Positions 34,421 through 43,857 are shown, counted from the first letter of the stretch. The stretch is DNA of 64,000 nucleotides from Pseudomonas hormoni (GCF_018502625.1 NZ_CP075566.1:3024001-3088000); one strand, 5' to 3'. Numbers and translations are program-made. The notes: generated from the sequence alone by a model not told the origin.

Positions 34421-34795
34421 ATGCTTTACCGGATCGCCGCCGACGGGCTGGTGCTGTTTCACCTGTTGTTCATTCTGTTCGTGCTGTTTGGCGGGCTGCT
34501 GGTGCTCAAATGGCATCACCTGGTCTGGTTGCACCTGCCGGCCGCCGCGTGGGGCGTGTGCGTGGAGTTTTTCCATTTGTTCTGCCCGCTGACGGACTGG
34601 GAAAACCGCATGCGCCACGCCGCCGGGCAAACCGGCTATGGCGGTGGTTTCATCGAGCATTACGTGTGGCCGGTCATTTACCCGGCGGGCCTGACACCCG
34701 CTATTCAACTGGGACTCGGCAGCGTAGTGCTGGCGCTCAACGTGCTGGTCTATCTTCGATTGTTCAGGCTGCGCAAGTTACGCCGGGCCGCCTGA
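34421..34795 (+). CDS. DUF2784 membrane protein
   Basis: This 124-residue protein has four hydrophobic stretches (LVLFHLLFILFVLFGGLLVL, LPAAAWGVCVEFFHLFCPLT, IYPAGLTPAIQLG, VLALNVLVYLRLF). WENRMRHAAGQTGYGGGFIEHY is the family hallmark as I recall it. GGGAG precedes the ATG. Function unknown. Confidence 0.82.
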   Translation: MLYRIAADGLVLFHLLFILFVLFGGLLVLKWHHLVWLHLPAAAWGVCVEFFHLFCPLTDWENRMRHAAGQTGYGGGFIEHYVWPVIYPAGLTPAIQLGLGSVVLALNVLVYLRLFRLRKLRRAA

Positions 34796-34819
34796 ACACT
34801 GTCCTCAGAGGATCTGCAC

Positions 34820-35737
34820 ATGTTGTCCATCGAAGACCTGGCATTGCTGCAAGCCATTCGGGAAACCGGCAGCCTTTCGCGAGCGGCGGCGCATCTGGGC
34901 AAGGCACCGTCGACGGTGTCCTATGCGGCGCGGCAACTGGAAGAGCGTTTCGACGCGCTGCTGTTCGATCGGCGCCGCTACCGCCTGCAACTCACCCCCG
35001 CCGGGGAACTGCTGGTGAACGAAGCGGCGCGGCTGATGCAGGACGTCTCGCGCCTGACCCAACGGGTGCAGCAAGTCGCCAACGGTTGGGAGAGCCGGCT
35101 GTGGATCGTCACCGACGAACTGCTGGAGTTCGACGCCTTGATCCCGGTGATTCACGAATTCGACGCGCTGCAATCCGGCGTACCTCTGCGCATCACCCAT
35201 GAAGTATTGAAAGGTGTGTGGGAAGCCCTGCGCGAGGGCCGCGCGGACCTGATCATCGGCGCCACCAACGAACCGCCGGCCATCCCGTCGTTGCGCTGGA
35301 TGCAATTGGGGGAAATGGAATGGGTGTTTGCCGTCTCGCCCAGGCATCCGCTGGCCAAGGCTAAGGAACCGATTTCCCGGACAACGGTGACGCAGCACCG
35401 GGCAATCGTCGTGGCAGATTCGTCCAGAGCCACCGAAGGCAGCACCTATGGCGTTTCCGGTGGGCAACCGGTGCTCGCCGTGCCGACCATGCGCGCGAAA
35501 ATCCTCGCCCAGTGCGACGGCCTCGGCGTGGGTTGGCTGCCCAGGCATCGGGTTGGCTCGTTGCTGAAGAACGGCACGCTGGTCGAGAAACAGATGGCCG
35601 ATCCACGCGAGCCAAACATTCTGTACGCCGGTTGGCGCGGCGATCATGACGGTCGCGCCCTGGGCTGGTGGCTGGAAAAACTCAAGCAATCGTACCTGGC
35701 GACCCGGCTGGTCCAGGGCAGCGACCGGTTCGTCTGA
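34820..35737 (+). CDS. LysR-family transcriptional regulator
   Basis: This 305-residue protein has the N-terminal helix-turn-helix (LLQAIRETGSLSRAAAHLGKAPSTVSYAARQLEE) and an effector-binding domain with WEALREGRADLIIGATNEPP. It starts 25 bp after the DUF2784 gene on the same strand, so co-transcription is possible; its own target is unknown. Confidence 0.88.
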   Translation: MLSIEDLALLQAIRETGSLSRAAAHLGKAPSTVSYAARQLEERFDALLFDRRRYRLQLTPAGELLVNEAARLMQDVSRLTQRVQQVANGWESRLWIVTDELLEFDALIPVIHEFDALQSGVPLRITHEVLKGVWEALREGRADLIIGATNEPPAIPSLRWMQLGEMEWVFAVSPRHPLAKAKEPISRTTVTQHRAIVVADSSRATEGSTYGVSGGQPVLAVPTMRAKILAQCDGLGVGWLPRHRVGSLLKNGTLVEKQMADPREPNILYAGWRGDHDGRALGWWLEKLKQSYLATRLVQGSDRFV

Positions 35738-35747
35738 ACCGGCGCAC

Positions 35748-37325
35748 TCAGTTGGCAATGACGCTCATGTTCCGGCCGCTGGCCTTGGCGACATAGAGCG
35801 CCTTGTCCGCTGCGCCAATCAGGTCGTCAGCCTGGGCTTGCGAGGCCGGATCGTAAGCGGCGACGCCCAGACTGACCGTCACCACGCCTTCCGCGCCTTC
35901 ACTGTGGCGAATACCGGCGTGCAGCACCGCGCGACGGATTTTTTCCGCCACCAGAAACGCCCCGACATAGTCGGTCCCGGGCAGCACCACCGCAAACTCT
36001 TCGCCGCCGTAGCGAGCCGCGAGGTCCCCGGGGCGCTGGATATTTTCGGTGATGATCGCACTGATATTGCGCAAACACTCATCACCGGCCAAGTGGCCGT
36101 AGTGGTCGTTGAACAGCTTGAAGTGATCGACATCAATCATCAGCAAGGCGAGGCCGGTCAGGCTGCGTCTGGCACGGCCGATTTCCGAGTGGATGAACAA
36201 ATCGAACTGACGCCGGTTGGACAGCCCCGTCAACGCGTCCTCCAGGGCCAGCAACTCCAGGCTGCGATTGACCTCGATCAGTTTTTCCTGGGCATCCAGC
36301 AACTGGTTCTGGATGCGGTTCTGCTGCTTCATCAGATTGATCAGGCGATAACCCAGCACACCGAGAAAGCCCAGCAGCAGCGCGACGATGCCGGCACTGA
36401 GCAATGATTCCTCACGCCAGCCGGCCAGGACTTCATACTTGTCGAGCGCGGCGAAAACGATCAGCGGATACCCCTCGACCCGGCGAAACCCTACCACCCG
36501 CACAACGCCATCCATCACGGACCTGACCGTTGCCGTCCCTGAGTTGCCCGTGGGCAACAACTGCTTGAACAAGGGGCCGTTGGCGAGGCTGGTACCGATT
36601 TCTGCTTCGTTGAATGGCCGGCGAACGACGATGGTGGCGTTGTCGGCGATCAGGTTGATCACGCCGTTTCGGCCCATGTCGATACTGTCGTACAGGGACA
36701 GAAAATGGCTGAGGTAGATTGTCGCCAGTGCCACACCGGCAAAACTTCCATCGGCGTGATTGATCCTGCGCGACACCGTCATGATCCATTCGCCGCTGGA
36801 ACGGCTTTTGATCGACGGACCGATGTGCGGCCCACGGTCGGGATGATCGCGATGGTAGACGAAATACTCACGATCGGCGTTGTTGGCATCAGGCACGACC
36901 GCACCGTTGGAATTGGCAATCCAGCGCCCCGTTTCGTCATAGACGAACATGCCGTGTAACTGGCTCAGCTCACTGCGCTGGGCACTGAGCAAGCGTTCCA
37001 GGTGAGGCAACCCGGCCGGGTCGAAGCCGTCGTTTTCCAGGCGCTCCACCAGCGTAAACAGCAGCGTATCGGCTTGCTTGATCGTCGCCTGCGCTTGCGA
37101 GGCCAGGGTCTGCGCAAGGTTGGACATCGCCACTTCCTTGTCATGCAGATGGTACTGGCGCGAGTTCCAGGCTTCCCAGATCACGATGGCGATCATGGAC
37201 AGACACACCGCGAGAAGCAAAACCACCGCGGAGCGGACCTTGAGCTTGGCCCCGGCCTGCTCGGTGACCAAAGACACGCCGTGGCGGGTTTGTTCGATTC
37301 GGTCTTTGACGGACGGATTCCCCAT
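35748..37325 (-). CDS. Membrane diguanylate cyclase with Cache-type sensor and I-site
   Basis: The product is 525 residues from MGNPSVKD (AGGGAG upstream). A first membrane segment (VVLLLAVCLSMIAIVIW, ~35) is followed by an extracytoplasmic Cache-like domain (FVYDETGRWIANSNG, DREYFVYHRDHP, GEWIMTVSRRI). A second segment (LLSAGIVALLLGFLGVLGY) and a coiled stretch come next. The GGDEF domain has LIDVDHFKLFND and RYGGEEF. RPGD sits five residues before the active site, so product inhibition is expected. Confidence 0.92.
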   Translation of the reverse strand: MGNPSVKDRIEQTRHGVSLVTEQAGAKLKVRSAVVLLLAVCLSMIAIVIWEAWNSRQYHLHDKEVAMSNLAQTLASQAQATIKQADTLLFTLVERLENDGFDPAGLPHLERLLSAQRSELSQLHGMFVYDETGRWIANSNGAVVPDANNADREYFVYHRDHPDRGPHIGPSIKSRSSGEWIMTVSRRINHADGSFAGVALATIYLSHFLSLYDSIDMGRNGVINLIADNATIVVRRPFNEAEIGTSLANGPLFKQLLPTGNSGTATVRSVMDGVVRVVGFRRVEGYPLIVFAALDKYEVLAGWREESLLSAGIVALLLGFLGVLGYRLINLMKQQNRIQNQLLDAQEKLIEVNRSLELLALEDALTGLSNRRQFDLFIHSEIGRARRSLTGLALLMIDVDHFKLFNDHYGHLAGDECLRNISAIITENIQRPGDLAARYGGEEFAVVLPGTDYVGAFLVAEKIRRAVLHAGIRHSEGAEGVVTVSLGVAAYDPASQAQADDLIGAADKALYVAKASGRNMSVIAN

Positions 37326-37403
37326 GACGCTCCCTGAATCTCGATGAGTGGCGACTGATCCCGTTCGCCTTTTTATTATCACGACGCCTCAACAATACAC
37401 CGG

Positions 37404-37931
37404 TTAGCGTGGCGTCTGTTTCAATGCCTCAAGCCACGCCGGGTTCAATTGCGTCTGTTCGGTCTCGATGCCCAGCGCTTCCATCCGCGCCTTGTGCAGG
37501 CCCATCTCGCGAACCAGCTGGCTGTGATCACTGGAGTTGCCGTCCAGCTCGTGCATCTGGCTCAACCCCAGATGATAGAAGCGCAGCAGCTTCATGGCGC
37601 CTGGATCATCCTTCTCCACCGCCGCCGTCACCTGATGCATGACGTTGGTGATGCTCATCAGGCTGCGCTTGAGCTGCCAACCGTACACGGCAGGCGCCAT
37701 CCACTCCTGATTCCAGAACGTGCCGCGCATCAGTGCCACCATCAATAGCACCGCGACAAACACACCGCCCACGTTGAAGCGTAGATTGTCGCCCCCCGGT
37801 TCGCCGAACATCGCCACAGCCGCGGCCGACAGCACCATCGCCAGAGCGAGGAAAACCACGGCGATGATGATCGTGCTGCGGCGCGTCTGGCGTCGATAAA
37901 TTTCGGGGTTCTGCGGCTGGATTTCGAACAT
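37404..37931 (-). CDS. DUF3087-like membrane protein
   Basis: This 175-residue protein has two N-terminal membrane segments (TIIIAVVFLALAMVLSAAAVAMF; VGGVFVAVLLMVALMRGTFW) and a cytoplasmic helical domain containing MHQVTAAVEKDDPGAMKLLRFYHLGLSQMHELDGN. It is recalled as DUF3087. Function unknown. Confidence 0.75.
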   Translation of the reverse strand: MFEIQPQNPEIYRRQTRRSTIIIAVVFLALAMVLSAAAVAMFGEPGGDNLRFNVGGVFVAVLLMVALMRGTFWNQEWMAPAVYGWQLKRSLMSITNVMHQVTAAVEKDDPGAMKLLRFYHLGLSQMHELDGNSSDHSQLVREMGLHKARMEALGIETEQTQLNPAWLEALKQTPR

Positions 37932-38144
37932 CGCGACGGGTTTCCTCAGGCGGCATGGGCAAAAAGACTGCGGGGCATTATCGCCTCTGCGGGGGATTTA
38001 GCTATGCTGGGGCTCCTTTTCACCTTTTCATCGTCAAAGGGGAACATGGCGATAGCGCGCAGTTCGTGCCATCTTCTGTTATGGATACATACTATTCGGA
38101 TGTCATGCGTCCTCGGCGGGTGGCATCGTTTTAAGGATCATTGA

Positions 38145-39518
38145 ATGTCCCAACGACAAGTAATCAACGCTTCGGTCAGCCCGAAAGGCAGCCTGGAAAC
38201 CCTCTCTCAACGTGAAGTACAGCAACTGAGCGAAGCCGGATCCGGCAGTACCTACACCCTCTTCCGCCAGTGCGCCCTGGCCATCCTCAATACCGGCGCC
38301 CATGTCGATAACGCCAAGACCATCCTCGAAGCCTACAAGGACTTCGAAATCCGCATCCACCAGCAGGACCGCGGTGTGCGCCTGGAACTGCTGAACGCCC
38401 CGGCCGACGCCTTCGTCGACGGCGAAATGATCGCCAGCACCCGGGAAATGCTGTTCAGCGCCCTGCGCGACATCGTCTACACCGAAAACGAACTCGACGC
38501 CCAACGCATCGACCTGAGCACTTCCCAGGGCATCAGCGACTACGTGTTCCACCTGCTGCGCAACGCCCGCACCCTGCGCCCCGGCGTCGAGCCTAAGATC
38601 GTGGTGTGCTGGGGTGGCCACTCGATCAACACCGAAGAATACAAATACACCAAGAAAGTCGGCCACGAACTGGGCCTGCGCAGCCTCGACATCTGCACCG
38701 GTTGCGGCCCCGGCGTGATGAAAGGTCCGATGAAAGGCGCGACCATCGCCCACGCCAAGCAGCGCATCCACGGCGGTCGTTACCTCGGTTTGACCGAGCC
38801 GGGCATCATCGCCGCCGAAGCACCGAACCCGATCGTCAACGAACTGGTGATCCTGCCGGACATCGAAAAGCGTCTGGAAGCGTTCGTGCGCGTGGGCCAC
38901 GGCATCATCATTTTCCCGGGTGGCGCGGGCACGGCCGAAGAGTTCCTGTACTTGCTCGGCATCCTGATGCACCCGGACAACAAAGGCCTGCCCTTCCCCG
39001 TCGTCCTCACCGGGCCGAAGCACGCGGCGCCGTATCTGGAGCAACTGGACGCGTTCGTCGGCGCCACCCTGGGTGAAGCGGCGAAACAACATTACGAGAT
39101 CATCATCGACGACCCGGCTGAGGTTGCACGGCAGATGACCGCCGGTCTCAAAGCGGTGAAACAGTTCCGCCGCGAGCGCAACGACGCGTTCCATTTCAAC
39201 TGGCTGCTGAAGATCGACGAAGGCTTCCAGCGCCCGTTCGATCCGACCCACGAAAACATGGCCAACCTGAAACTGAGCCGCAGCCTGCCGGCTCACGAAC
39301 TGGCGGCCAACCTGCGTCGCGCGTTCTCCGGCATCGTCGCCGGCAACGTCAAGGACAAGGGCATCCGCCTGATCGAACAGCACGGGCCGTATCAGATCCG
39401 TGGCGATGCAGCGGTGATGCAGCCGCTGGATCAACTGCTGAAAGCGTTCGTTGCCCAGCACCGGATGAAACTACCGGGTGGCGCGGCGTATGTGCCGTGT
39501 TACCAGGTGGTTGCGTAA
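38145..39518 (+). CDS. ppnN: Pyrimidine/purine nucleotide 5'-monophosphate nucleosidase
   Basis: This 457-residue protein has PpnN (YgdH) length and order: an N-terminal domain, a LOG core (VVCWGGHSI, CTGCGPGVMKGPMKGA, IIFPGGAGTAEEFLYLLG) and a C-terminal extension. The enzyme cleaves nucleoside monophosphates to base and ribose 5-phosphate and is activated by (p)ppGpp in E. coli. AAGGA precedes the ATG. Confidence 0.93.
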   Translation: MSQRQVINASVSPKGSLETLSQREVQQLSEAGSGSTYTLFRQCALAILNTGAHVDNAKTILEAYKDFEIRIHQQDRGVRLELLNAPADAFVDGEMIASTREMLFSALRDIVYTENELDAQRIDLSTSQGISDYVFHLLRNARTLRPGVEPKIVVCWGGHSINTEEYKYTKKVGHELGLRSLDICTGCGPGVMKGPMKGATIAHAKQRIHGGRYLGLTEPGIIAAEAPNPIVNELVILPDIEKRLEAFVRVGHGIIIFPGGAGTAEEFLYLLGILMHPDNKGLPFPVVLTGPKHAAPYLEQLDAFVGATLGEAAKQHYEIIIDDPAEVARQMTAGLKAVKQFRRERNDAFHFNWLLKIDEGFQRPFDPTHENMANLKLSRSLPAHELAANLRRAFSGIVAGNVKDKGIRLIEQHGPYQIRGDAAVMQPLDQLLKAFVAQHRMKLPGGAAYVPCYQVVA

Positions 39519-39560
39519 CCCCGGATAGAGCATTCCCACGCTCTCGCGCGGGAATACCCC

Positions 39561-39688
39561 TTGTGGGAGAGCCTGTGTGGCGAGGGAGCTTGCTCCCGCT
39601 CGGCTGCGAAGCAGTCGCAAAGCTTTTGGGGCCGCTTCGCGACCCAGCGGGAGCAAGCTCCCTCGCCACACAGGCCCGCTCCCACAGG
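39561..39688. repeat. Large REP palindrome downstream of ppnN
   Basis: Arms of about 45 bases (GCCTGTGTGGCGAGGGAGC...) face each other around CAGTCGCAAAGCTTTTGG. It lies between convergent ppnN and the DUF2790 gene. Confidence 0.85.
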
Positions 39689-39708
39689 TGTCCGACCTCT
39701 CCAGGCTA

Positions 39709-39972
39709 TCAACCGCCCTGGTTGCCGCACTCTGCAAACTTGCTGTAATCCAGCACTTTCTGTGTGCCGCTGGAGTCCAGGTACGTCATCCGCGCATTGA
39801 CGATCCCACAATGGCTGCCGCCATCTTCTACAGTTGAAATAACCTTCTTGATGTCCAGATGGGTGCCAGCAGCGTGAGTCTGCGCTGGGGTCTGGACATC
39901 GGCGTGGGCGGAAAACGCAGCGACGTTCAGAATGGCGAAGAAGCTGGCAGCGAAGAGTTTGTTCCAGTTCAT
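39709..39972 (-). CDS. DUF2790 small exported protein
   Basis: This 87-residue protein has a signal peptide ending near SAHA-D. The mature part contains HLDIKKVISTVEDGGSHCGIVNARMTYLDSSG and a second Cys in AECGNQGG, the usual DUF2790 pattern with a possible disulfide. It is divergent from the two-component operon, with three pairs of GATACA-type half-sites between them. Confidence 0.82.
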   Translation of the reverse strand: MNWNKLFAASFFAILNVAAFSAHADVQTPAQTHAAGTHLDIKKVISTVEDGGSHCGIVNARMTYLDSSGTQKVLDYSKFAECGNQGG

Positions 39973-40115
39973 GGTGATTTCCTCAAGGTTTCAATGGGTA
40001 GTCGGTGTGAGGCAAGTTGTCTTGTCTCGATGGAACCCATTCAATCGACCCGAGGTATCTGCCATGTGTCGTAAAACCGGGGCTTTTAAGGCGTAAGGTG
40101 TCACACAGGGCGCTC

Positions 40116-40199
40116 GATACACTTCGATACACCCGCCCCCGAAAAAAGCTGCCTTGTATACCAATGTATCTATTACATCCTCAGATACAGTGAGATACA
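40116..40199. promoter_or_regulatory. Three pairs of GATACA half-sites with 10-bp period
   Basis: GATACA occurs at 40116 and 40126; TGTATA/TGTATC (reverse orientation) at 40155 and 40165; GATACA at 40184 and 40194. Pairs of direct half-sites one helical turn apart are the usual target of OmpR-family regulators, and one such regulator is encoded just downstream. A similar pair is at 43317-43332. Confidence 0.65.
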
Positions 40200-40268
40200 A
40201 AGGCCGGCAAGCAGCTGCGGCGCGGCTCCCTAGAATGCGCAACCTGCGAATAACAAGAGGGTTGAGTG

Positions 40269-41009
40269 ATGGAACATGTGAACCACATCCTGATCGTCGA
40301 CGACGATCGCGAGATCCGCGAGCTGGTCGGCAATTACCTGAAGAAAAACGGCCTGCGCACCACGGTGGTTGCCGATGGCCGGCAGATGCGCAGTTTTCTG
40401 GAAACCAATCAGGTGGACCTGATCGTGCTGGACATCATGATGCCCGGCGATGATGGCCTGTTGCTGTGCCGCGAATTGCGCTCGGGCAAGCACAAGGCCA
40501 CGCCGATCCTGATGCTCACCGCACGCAACGACGAAACCGACCGTATCCTCGGCCTGGAAATGGGCGCCGACGACTACCTGACCAAACCCTTCGCCGCCCG
40601 CGAACTGCTGGCGCGGATCAACGCCGTGCTGCGCCGCACCCGGATGCTGCCGCCCAACCTGCTGATCACCGAAAGCGGTCGATTGCTGGGTTTCGGTCGC
40701 TGGCGCCTGGACACCACCGCCCGGCACCTGCTGGACGAAGACGGCACCATGGTCGCCCTCAGCGGCGCCGAATATCGACTGCTGCGCGTGTTTCTCGATC
40801 ATCCGCAACGGGTGCTCAGCCGCGACCAGTTGCTGAACCTGACCCAGGGTCGCGATGCCGATCTGTTCGACCGTTCCATTGATTTGCTGGTGAGCCGCCT
40901 GCGTCAGCGCCTGATGGATGACTCGCGGGAATCGACTTACATCAAAACCGTGCGCAGCGAAGGTTACGTGTTTTCCTTCCCGGTGGAATTGCTCGGCGCC
41001 GAGTCATGA
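40269..41009 (+). CDS. OmpR-family response regulator
   Basis: This 246-residue protein has a receiver domain with the acidic pocket VDDD (11-13), phosphoacceptor D55 (LIVLDIMMPGDDG) and the KPF lysine (DDYLTKPFAARELLARI). A C-terminal winged helix contains SGAEYRLLRVFLDHPQRVLSRDQLL and RSIDLLVSRLRQRL. ATG 40269 is preferred over the in-frame GTG just before it. It overlaps the kinase gene by four bases. Confidence 0.92.
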   Translation: MEHVNHILIVDDDREIRELVGNYLKKNGLRTTVVADGRQMRSFLETNQVDLIVLDIMMPGDDGLLLCRELRSGKHKATPILMLTARNDETDRILGLEMGADDYLTKPFAARELLARINAVLRRTRMLPPNLLITESGRLLGFGRWRLDTTARHLLDEDGTMVALSGAEYRLLRVFLDHPQRVLSRDQLLNLTQGRDADLFDRSIDLLVSRLRQRLMDDSRESTYIKTVRSEGYVFSFPVELLGAES

Positions 41010-42316
41010 AACTCGCGCTGCGCTGGCCGCGGACGCTGGCCTCTCAGCAGTCGCTGATTTTCCTGGTGGGCCTGATCGTCGCCCACGGTTTGTCCTTCGG
41101 CGTGCAGTTCTATGAACGCTATCGCAGCGCCGAGGCGATGCTGTTGGGCAACCTGGAAAACGACGTGTCGATCGCGGTCTCGATCCTCGACCGCTTGCCC
41201 GCTGCCGAACGGGCCGACTGGGTGCCGCGCTTCGAGCGCCGTACCTATCGCTACCTGCTGGGCGAAGGTGTGCCGGGCACGCCGATTGACCCCAAAGATG
41301 CCCATGACGCGGTGCAGTCGATTCAAGACGCCGTGGGTCAGCAATACGCGCTGGCCTTCACCCGGATCGAAGGTGCGCAGCAACACTTCCAGGCCCACCT
41401 GAAGCTCGCCGATGGCAGCCCGCTGACCATTGACGTGCGGCCGTCGGTGATGCCGCTGTCCTCGTGGCTGCCGATGGTGTTGCTGGTGCAACTGACGCTG
41501 TTGCTGATCTGCACCTGGCTAGCGGTCAGGGTCGCCATCCGCCCGCTGACCCGACTGGCTCGAGCGGTGGATACCCTGGACCCCAACACACACGCGGTGC
41601 ACCTGGACGAAAAAGGCCCGACCGAAGTCGCTCATGCGGCCAAGGCGTTCAATGCCATGCAGGCACGCATTGCGGCCTATCTTAAAGAGCGCATGCAACT
41701 GCTGGCGGCGATTTCCCATGACCTGCAAACCCCGATCACCCGCATGAAATTGCGCGCCGAGTTCATGGACGACTCCAGCGAAAAAGACAAACTCTCCAAC
41801 GACCTCAGCGAAATCGAGCACCTGGTGCGCGAAGGCGTGGCGTATGCCCGCAGCGTTCACGGCGCCACCGAGGCCAGTTGCCGGATCGACCTGAATTCGT
41901 TTCTCCACAGCCTGGTGTTCGACTATCAGGACATGGGCAAGGCCGTGGAGCTGAGCGGAAGCACTGCCGGGGTGATCGATACTCGCCCTCATGCGCTGCG
42001 CCGGGTTCTGGTCAATCTGACGGACAACGCGCTGAAATTCGCCGGCGCCGCCGAGTTGCGGGTGGAATCAAAGGCTGACGGCACACAGTCGATCAAAGTG
42101 CTGGATCGCGGGCCGGGGATCGCTGAAGAAGAACTGGCGCAGGTCTTGATGCCGTTCTATCGCGTGGAAAATTCGCGTAACCGCAACACGGGGGGTACCG
42201 GGCTGGGCCTGGCTATCGCCCAGCAACTGGCACTGGCCATTGGCGGCTCGCTGACGCTGAGCAACCGTGAAGGGGGCGGCTTGTGTGCGGAACTGACGCT
42301 CTCAACTCCGGCATAG
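41006..42316 (+). CDS. Sensor histidine kinase
   Basis: This 436-residue protein has two membrane segments (SLIFLVGLIVAHGLSFGV and WLPMVLLVQLTLLLICTWLAV) bracketing a ~130-residue periplasmic domain, then a HAMP domain. The H-box is ISHDLQTPITRMKLR with H238. The N box is NLTDNALKFA, followed by DRGPGIAEEEL and GGTGLGLAIAQQL. It pairs with the preceding regulator; the signal is unknown. Confidence 0.93.
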   Translation: MKLALRWPRTLASQQSLIFLVGLIVAHGLSFGVQFYERYRSAEAMLLGNLENDVSIAVSILDRLPAAERADWVPRFERRTYRYLLGEGVPGTPIDPKDAHDAVQSIQDAVGQQYALAFTRIEGAQQHFQAHLKLADGSPLTIDVRPSVMPLSSWLPMVLLVQLTLLLICTWLAVRVAIRPLTRLARAVDTLDPNTHAVHLDEKGPTEVAHAAKAFNAMQARIAAYLKERMQLLAAISHDLQTPITRMKLRAEFMDDSSEKDKLSNDLSEIEHLVREGVAYARSVHGATEASCRIDLNSFLHSLVFDYQDMGKAVELSGSTAGVIDTRPHALRRVLVNLTDNALKFAGAAELRVESKADGTQSIKVLDRGPGIAEEELAQVLMPFYRVENSRNRNTGGTGLGLAIAQQLALAIGGSLTLSNREGGGLCAELTLSTPA

Positions 42317-42330
42317 CGGCACTGTAAACG

Positions 42331-43266
42331 ATGATCTCGTTACCCCATCTGCTGCGGTTTTGCGCAGCGCTACTGCTGGCCGCAACGCTCTGTGTCAGCC
42401 TTGACGCCAGCAGCGCCCTGGCCGCGGAACCGGGCGTGGCGCCACTGGAACTGGTGGTGCTCGGCTCGGGCGGACCCGGCGCCGGTGGCCGTGCCGGCGC
42501 TGGTTACGTGGTGCGGGTGGATGGCACGCCGCGAATCCTGCTGGATGCCGGGCCGGGAACGTTCGTGCGGCTGGGCGAAGCGAAGCTCGATATCCGCCGC
42601 CTGGACATCGTGCTGCTGACCCATTTGCACGTGGACCACGTGGCGGAACTGCCGGGCATCGTCAAGGCACGGGCCGTGGCGTCACGCTCGGACATCACCT
42701 TTGAAGTATTCGGACCGGGTGCCGCTCAACCGTTCCCCTCAACTCGTCACTACATCGACCTGATGTTCGGCAAGCACGGTGCCTTCAGCTATTTGCAGGA
42801 CTTCGCCGGCACCGTGAGTTTCAACACCACTGACCTCGATCACCTCACTGCACCCAAAACCCTCCTCAGCCAGAACGGCCTGGTGATCAGCGCCGTGACC
42901 GGCCACCATCGCGACGCACCGGCCGTGATCTACCGCGTCGATTACCGGGGTAAAAGCATTACCTTCAGCGGTGATATCGATGCACAGGGCCATGCCGCGC
43001 TGACGCACATCGCCAGAGGTTCCGACCTGCTGGTGTTCAACGCGCCGGTCCTCGATCCACCCGCCTCCCCACCCGCGCTCTACAGCCTGCACACCGCGCC
43101 CGGCGACATCGGCAGGATCAGCGCAGCGGCACAGGTGTCGAGCCTGCTGCTCAGCCATCTGTCCCGAGACATCGACGAATCCCGCGATGCGGTCACCCAG
43201 TCCATCCACCGCACTTACCAGGGCCCGGTGCAGTTCGCCGGGGATGGCTTGCGCATTCGGCCATGA
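42331..43266 (+). CDS. Exported metallo-beta-lactamase-fold hydrolase
   Basis: This 311-residue protein has a signal peptide ending near SALAAE. The metal motif is LLTHLHVDHVAELPG, with later TGHHRDAPAV and FSGDIDA, and LLLSHLSRD near the end. The fold resembles arylsulfatase/RNase Z-like members with a small-molecule substrate. It starts 14 bp after the kinase gene and likely shares its transcript. Confidence 0.85.
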   Translation: MISLPHLLRFCAALLLAATLCVSLDASSALAAEPGVAPLELVVLGSGGPGAGGRAGAGYVVRVDGTPRILLDAGPGTFVRLGEAKLDIRRLDIVLLTHLHVDHVAELPGIVKARAVASRSDITFEVFGPGAAQPFPSTRHYIDLMFGKHGAFSYLQDFAGTVSFNTTDLDHLTAPKTLLSQNGLVISAVTGHHRDAPAVIYRVDYRGKSITFSGDIDAQGHAALTHIARGSDLLVFNAPVLDPPASPPALYSLHTAPGDIGRISAAAQVSSLLLSHLSRDIDESRDAVTQSIHRTYQGPVQFAGDGLRIRP

Positions 43267-43316
43267 ACGCGAACGGCGGGGTCAGGCAAGCACCGCGGAT
43301 AATTTTCAAAGGGATT

Positions 43317-43332
43317 TGTATCACTGTGTATA
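43317..43332. promoter_or_regulatory. TGTATC/TGTATA pair upstream of the VAEGG-repeat gene
   Basis: TGTATC at 43317 and TGTATA at 43327 have the same 10-bp period and orientation as the 40155/40165 pair. They lie about 140 bp before the ATG at 43471, so the two-component system may control that gene. Confidence 0.5.
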
Positions 43333-43470
43333 GGAAGCCACGACAGATACGCAGAAGCCGATTTCGCCCCGTTCAGGCACACATCACCGATACACCCGAG
43401 CGTTTAACTGTGTTCACCGGATAGCAGCAGCTACCGACTCACTCAAACTCAAGCGCACGGAGAATCACCC

Positions 43471-43857
43471 ATGTTCAACTTCTCGAAAGTCTCGTCCCTG
43501 GCACTCGGTCTGGCACTGGTAGGCGGTCTTGGCCTGTCGAACCTGGCCTCGGCCAACACCGCAAGCGTCGCGTCCCACAGCCAGGTCCAGCAGCTGCTGG
43601 TGGAAGGTGGTTCGGATCGCCTGCAACAGAATCGTGTGGCTGAAGGTGGTGCCGATCGTCTGCAAGAGCTGCGTGAACGTGTGGCTGAAGGTGGCTCCGA
43701 TCGTCTGATCGAAAATCGCGTCGCTGAAGGTGGTGCGGATCGTCTGCAAGAACTGCGTGAACGCGTGGCACTGGTCAGCCCGGGCAACGCCGTACGCGGC
43801 GGTGTGGTGGTCGCGGAAAACCGTGCCGAGTTCGGTTCGAAATATCAGCGGTATTGA
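43471..43857 (+). CDS. Exported VAEGG-repeat protein (128 aa)
   Basis: A signal peptide ends near ASA-N. Four copies of V-x-EGG-[SA]-DRL start at residues 44, 56, 71 and 84. They alternate short (ending NR) and long (ending LRER) units, so the real unit is a pair of about 28 residues. The C-terminus VAENRAEFGSKYQRY (114-128) is shared with the small protein at 44883. GGAG precedes the ATG and a terminator follows. No function is known to me. Confidence 0.78.
   Translation: MFNFSKVSSLALGLALVGGLGLSNLASANTASVASHSQVQQLLVEGGSDRLQQNRVAEGGADRLQELRERVAEGGSDRLIENRVAEGGADRLQELRERVALVSPGNAVRGGVVVAENRAEFGSKYQRY

Noticed and set aside
43613..43765. Tandem repeat considered as a CRISPR-like array
   Set aside because: The repeats are in frame within an exported protein and have no unique spacers.
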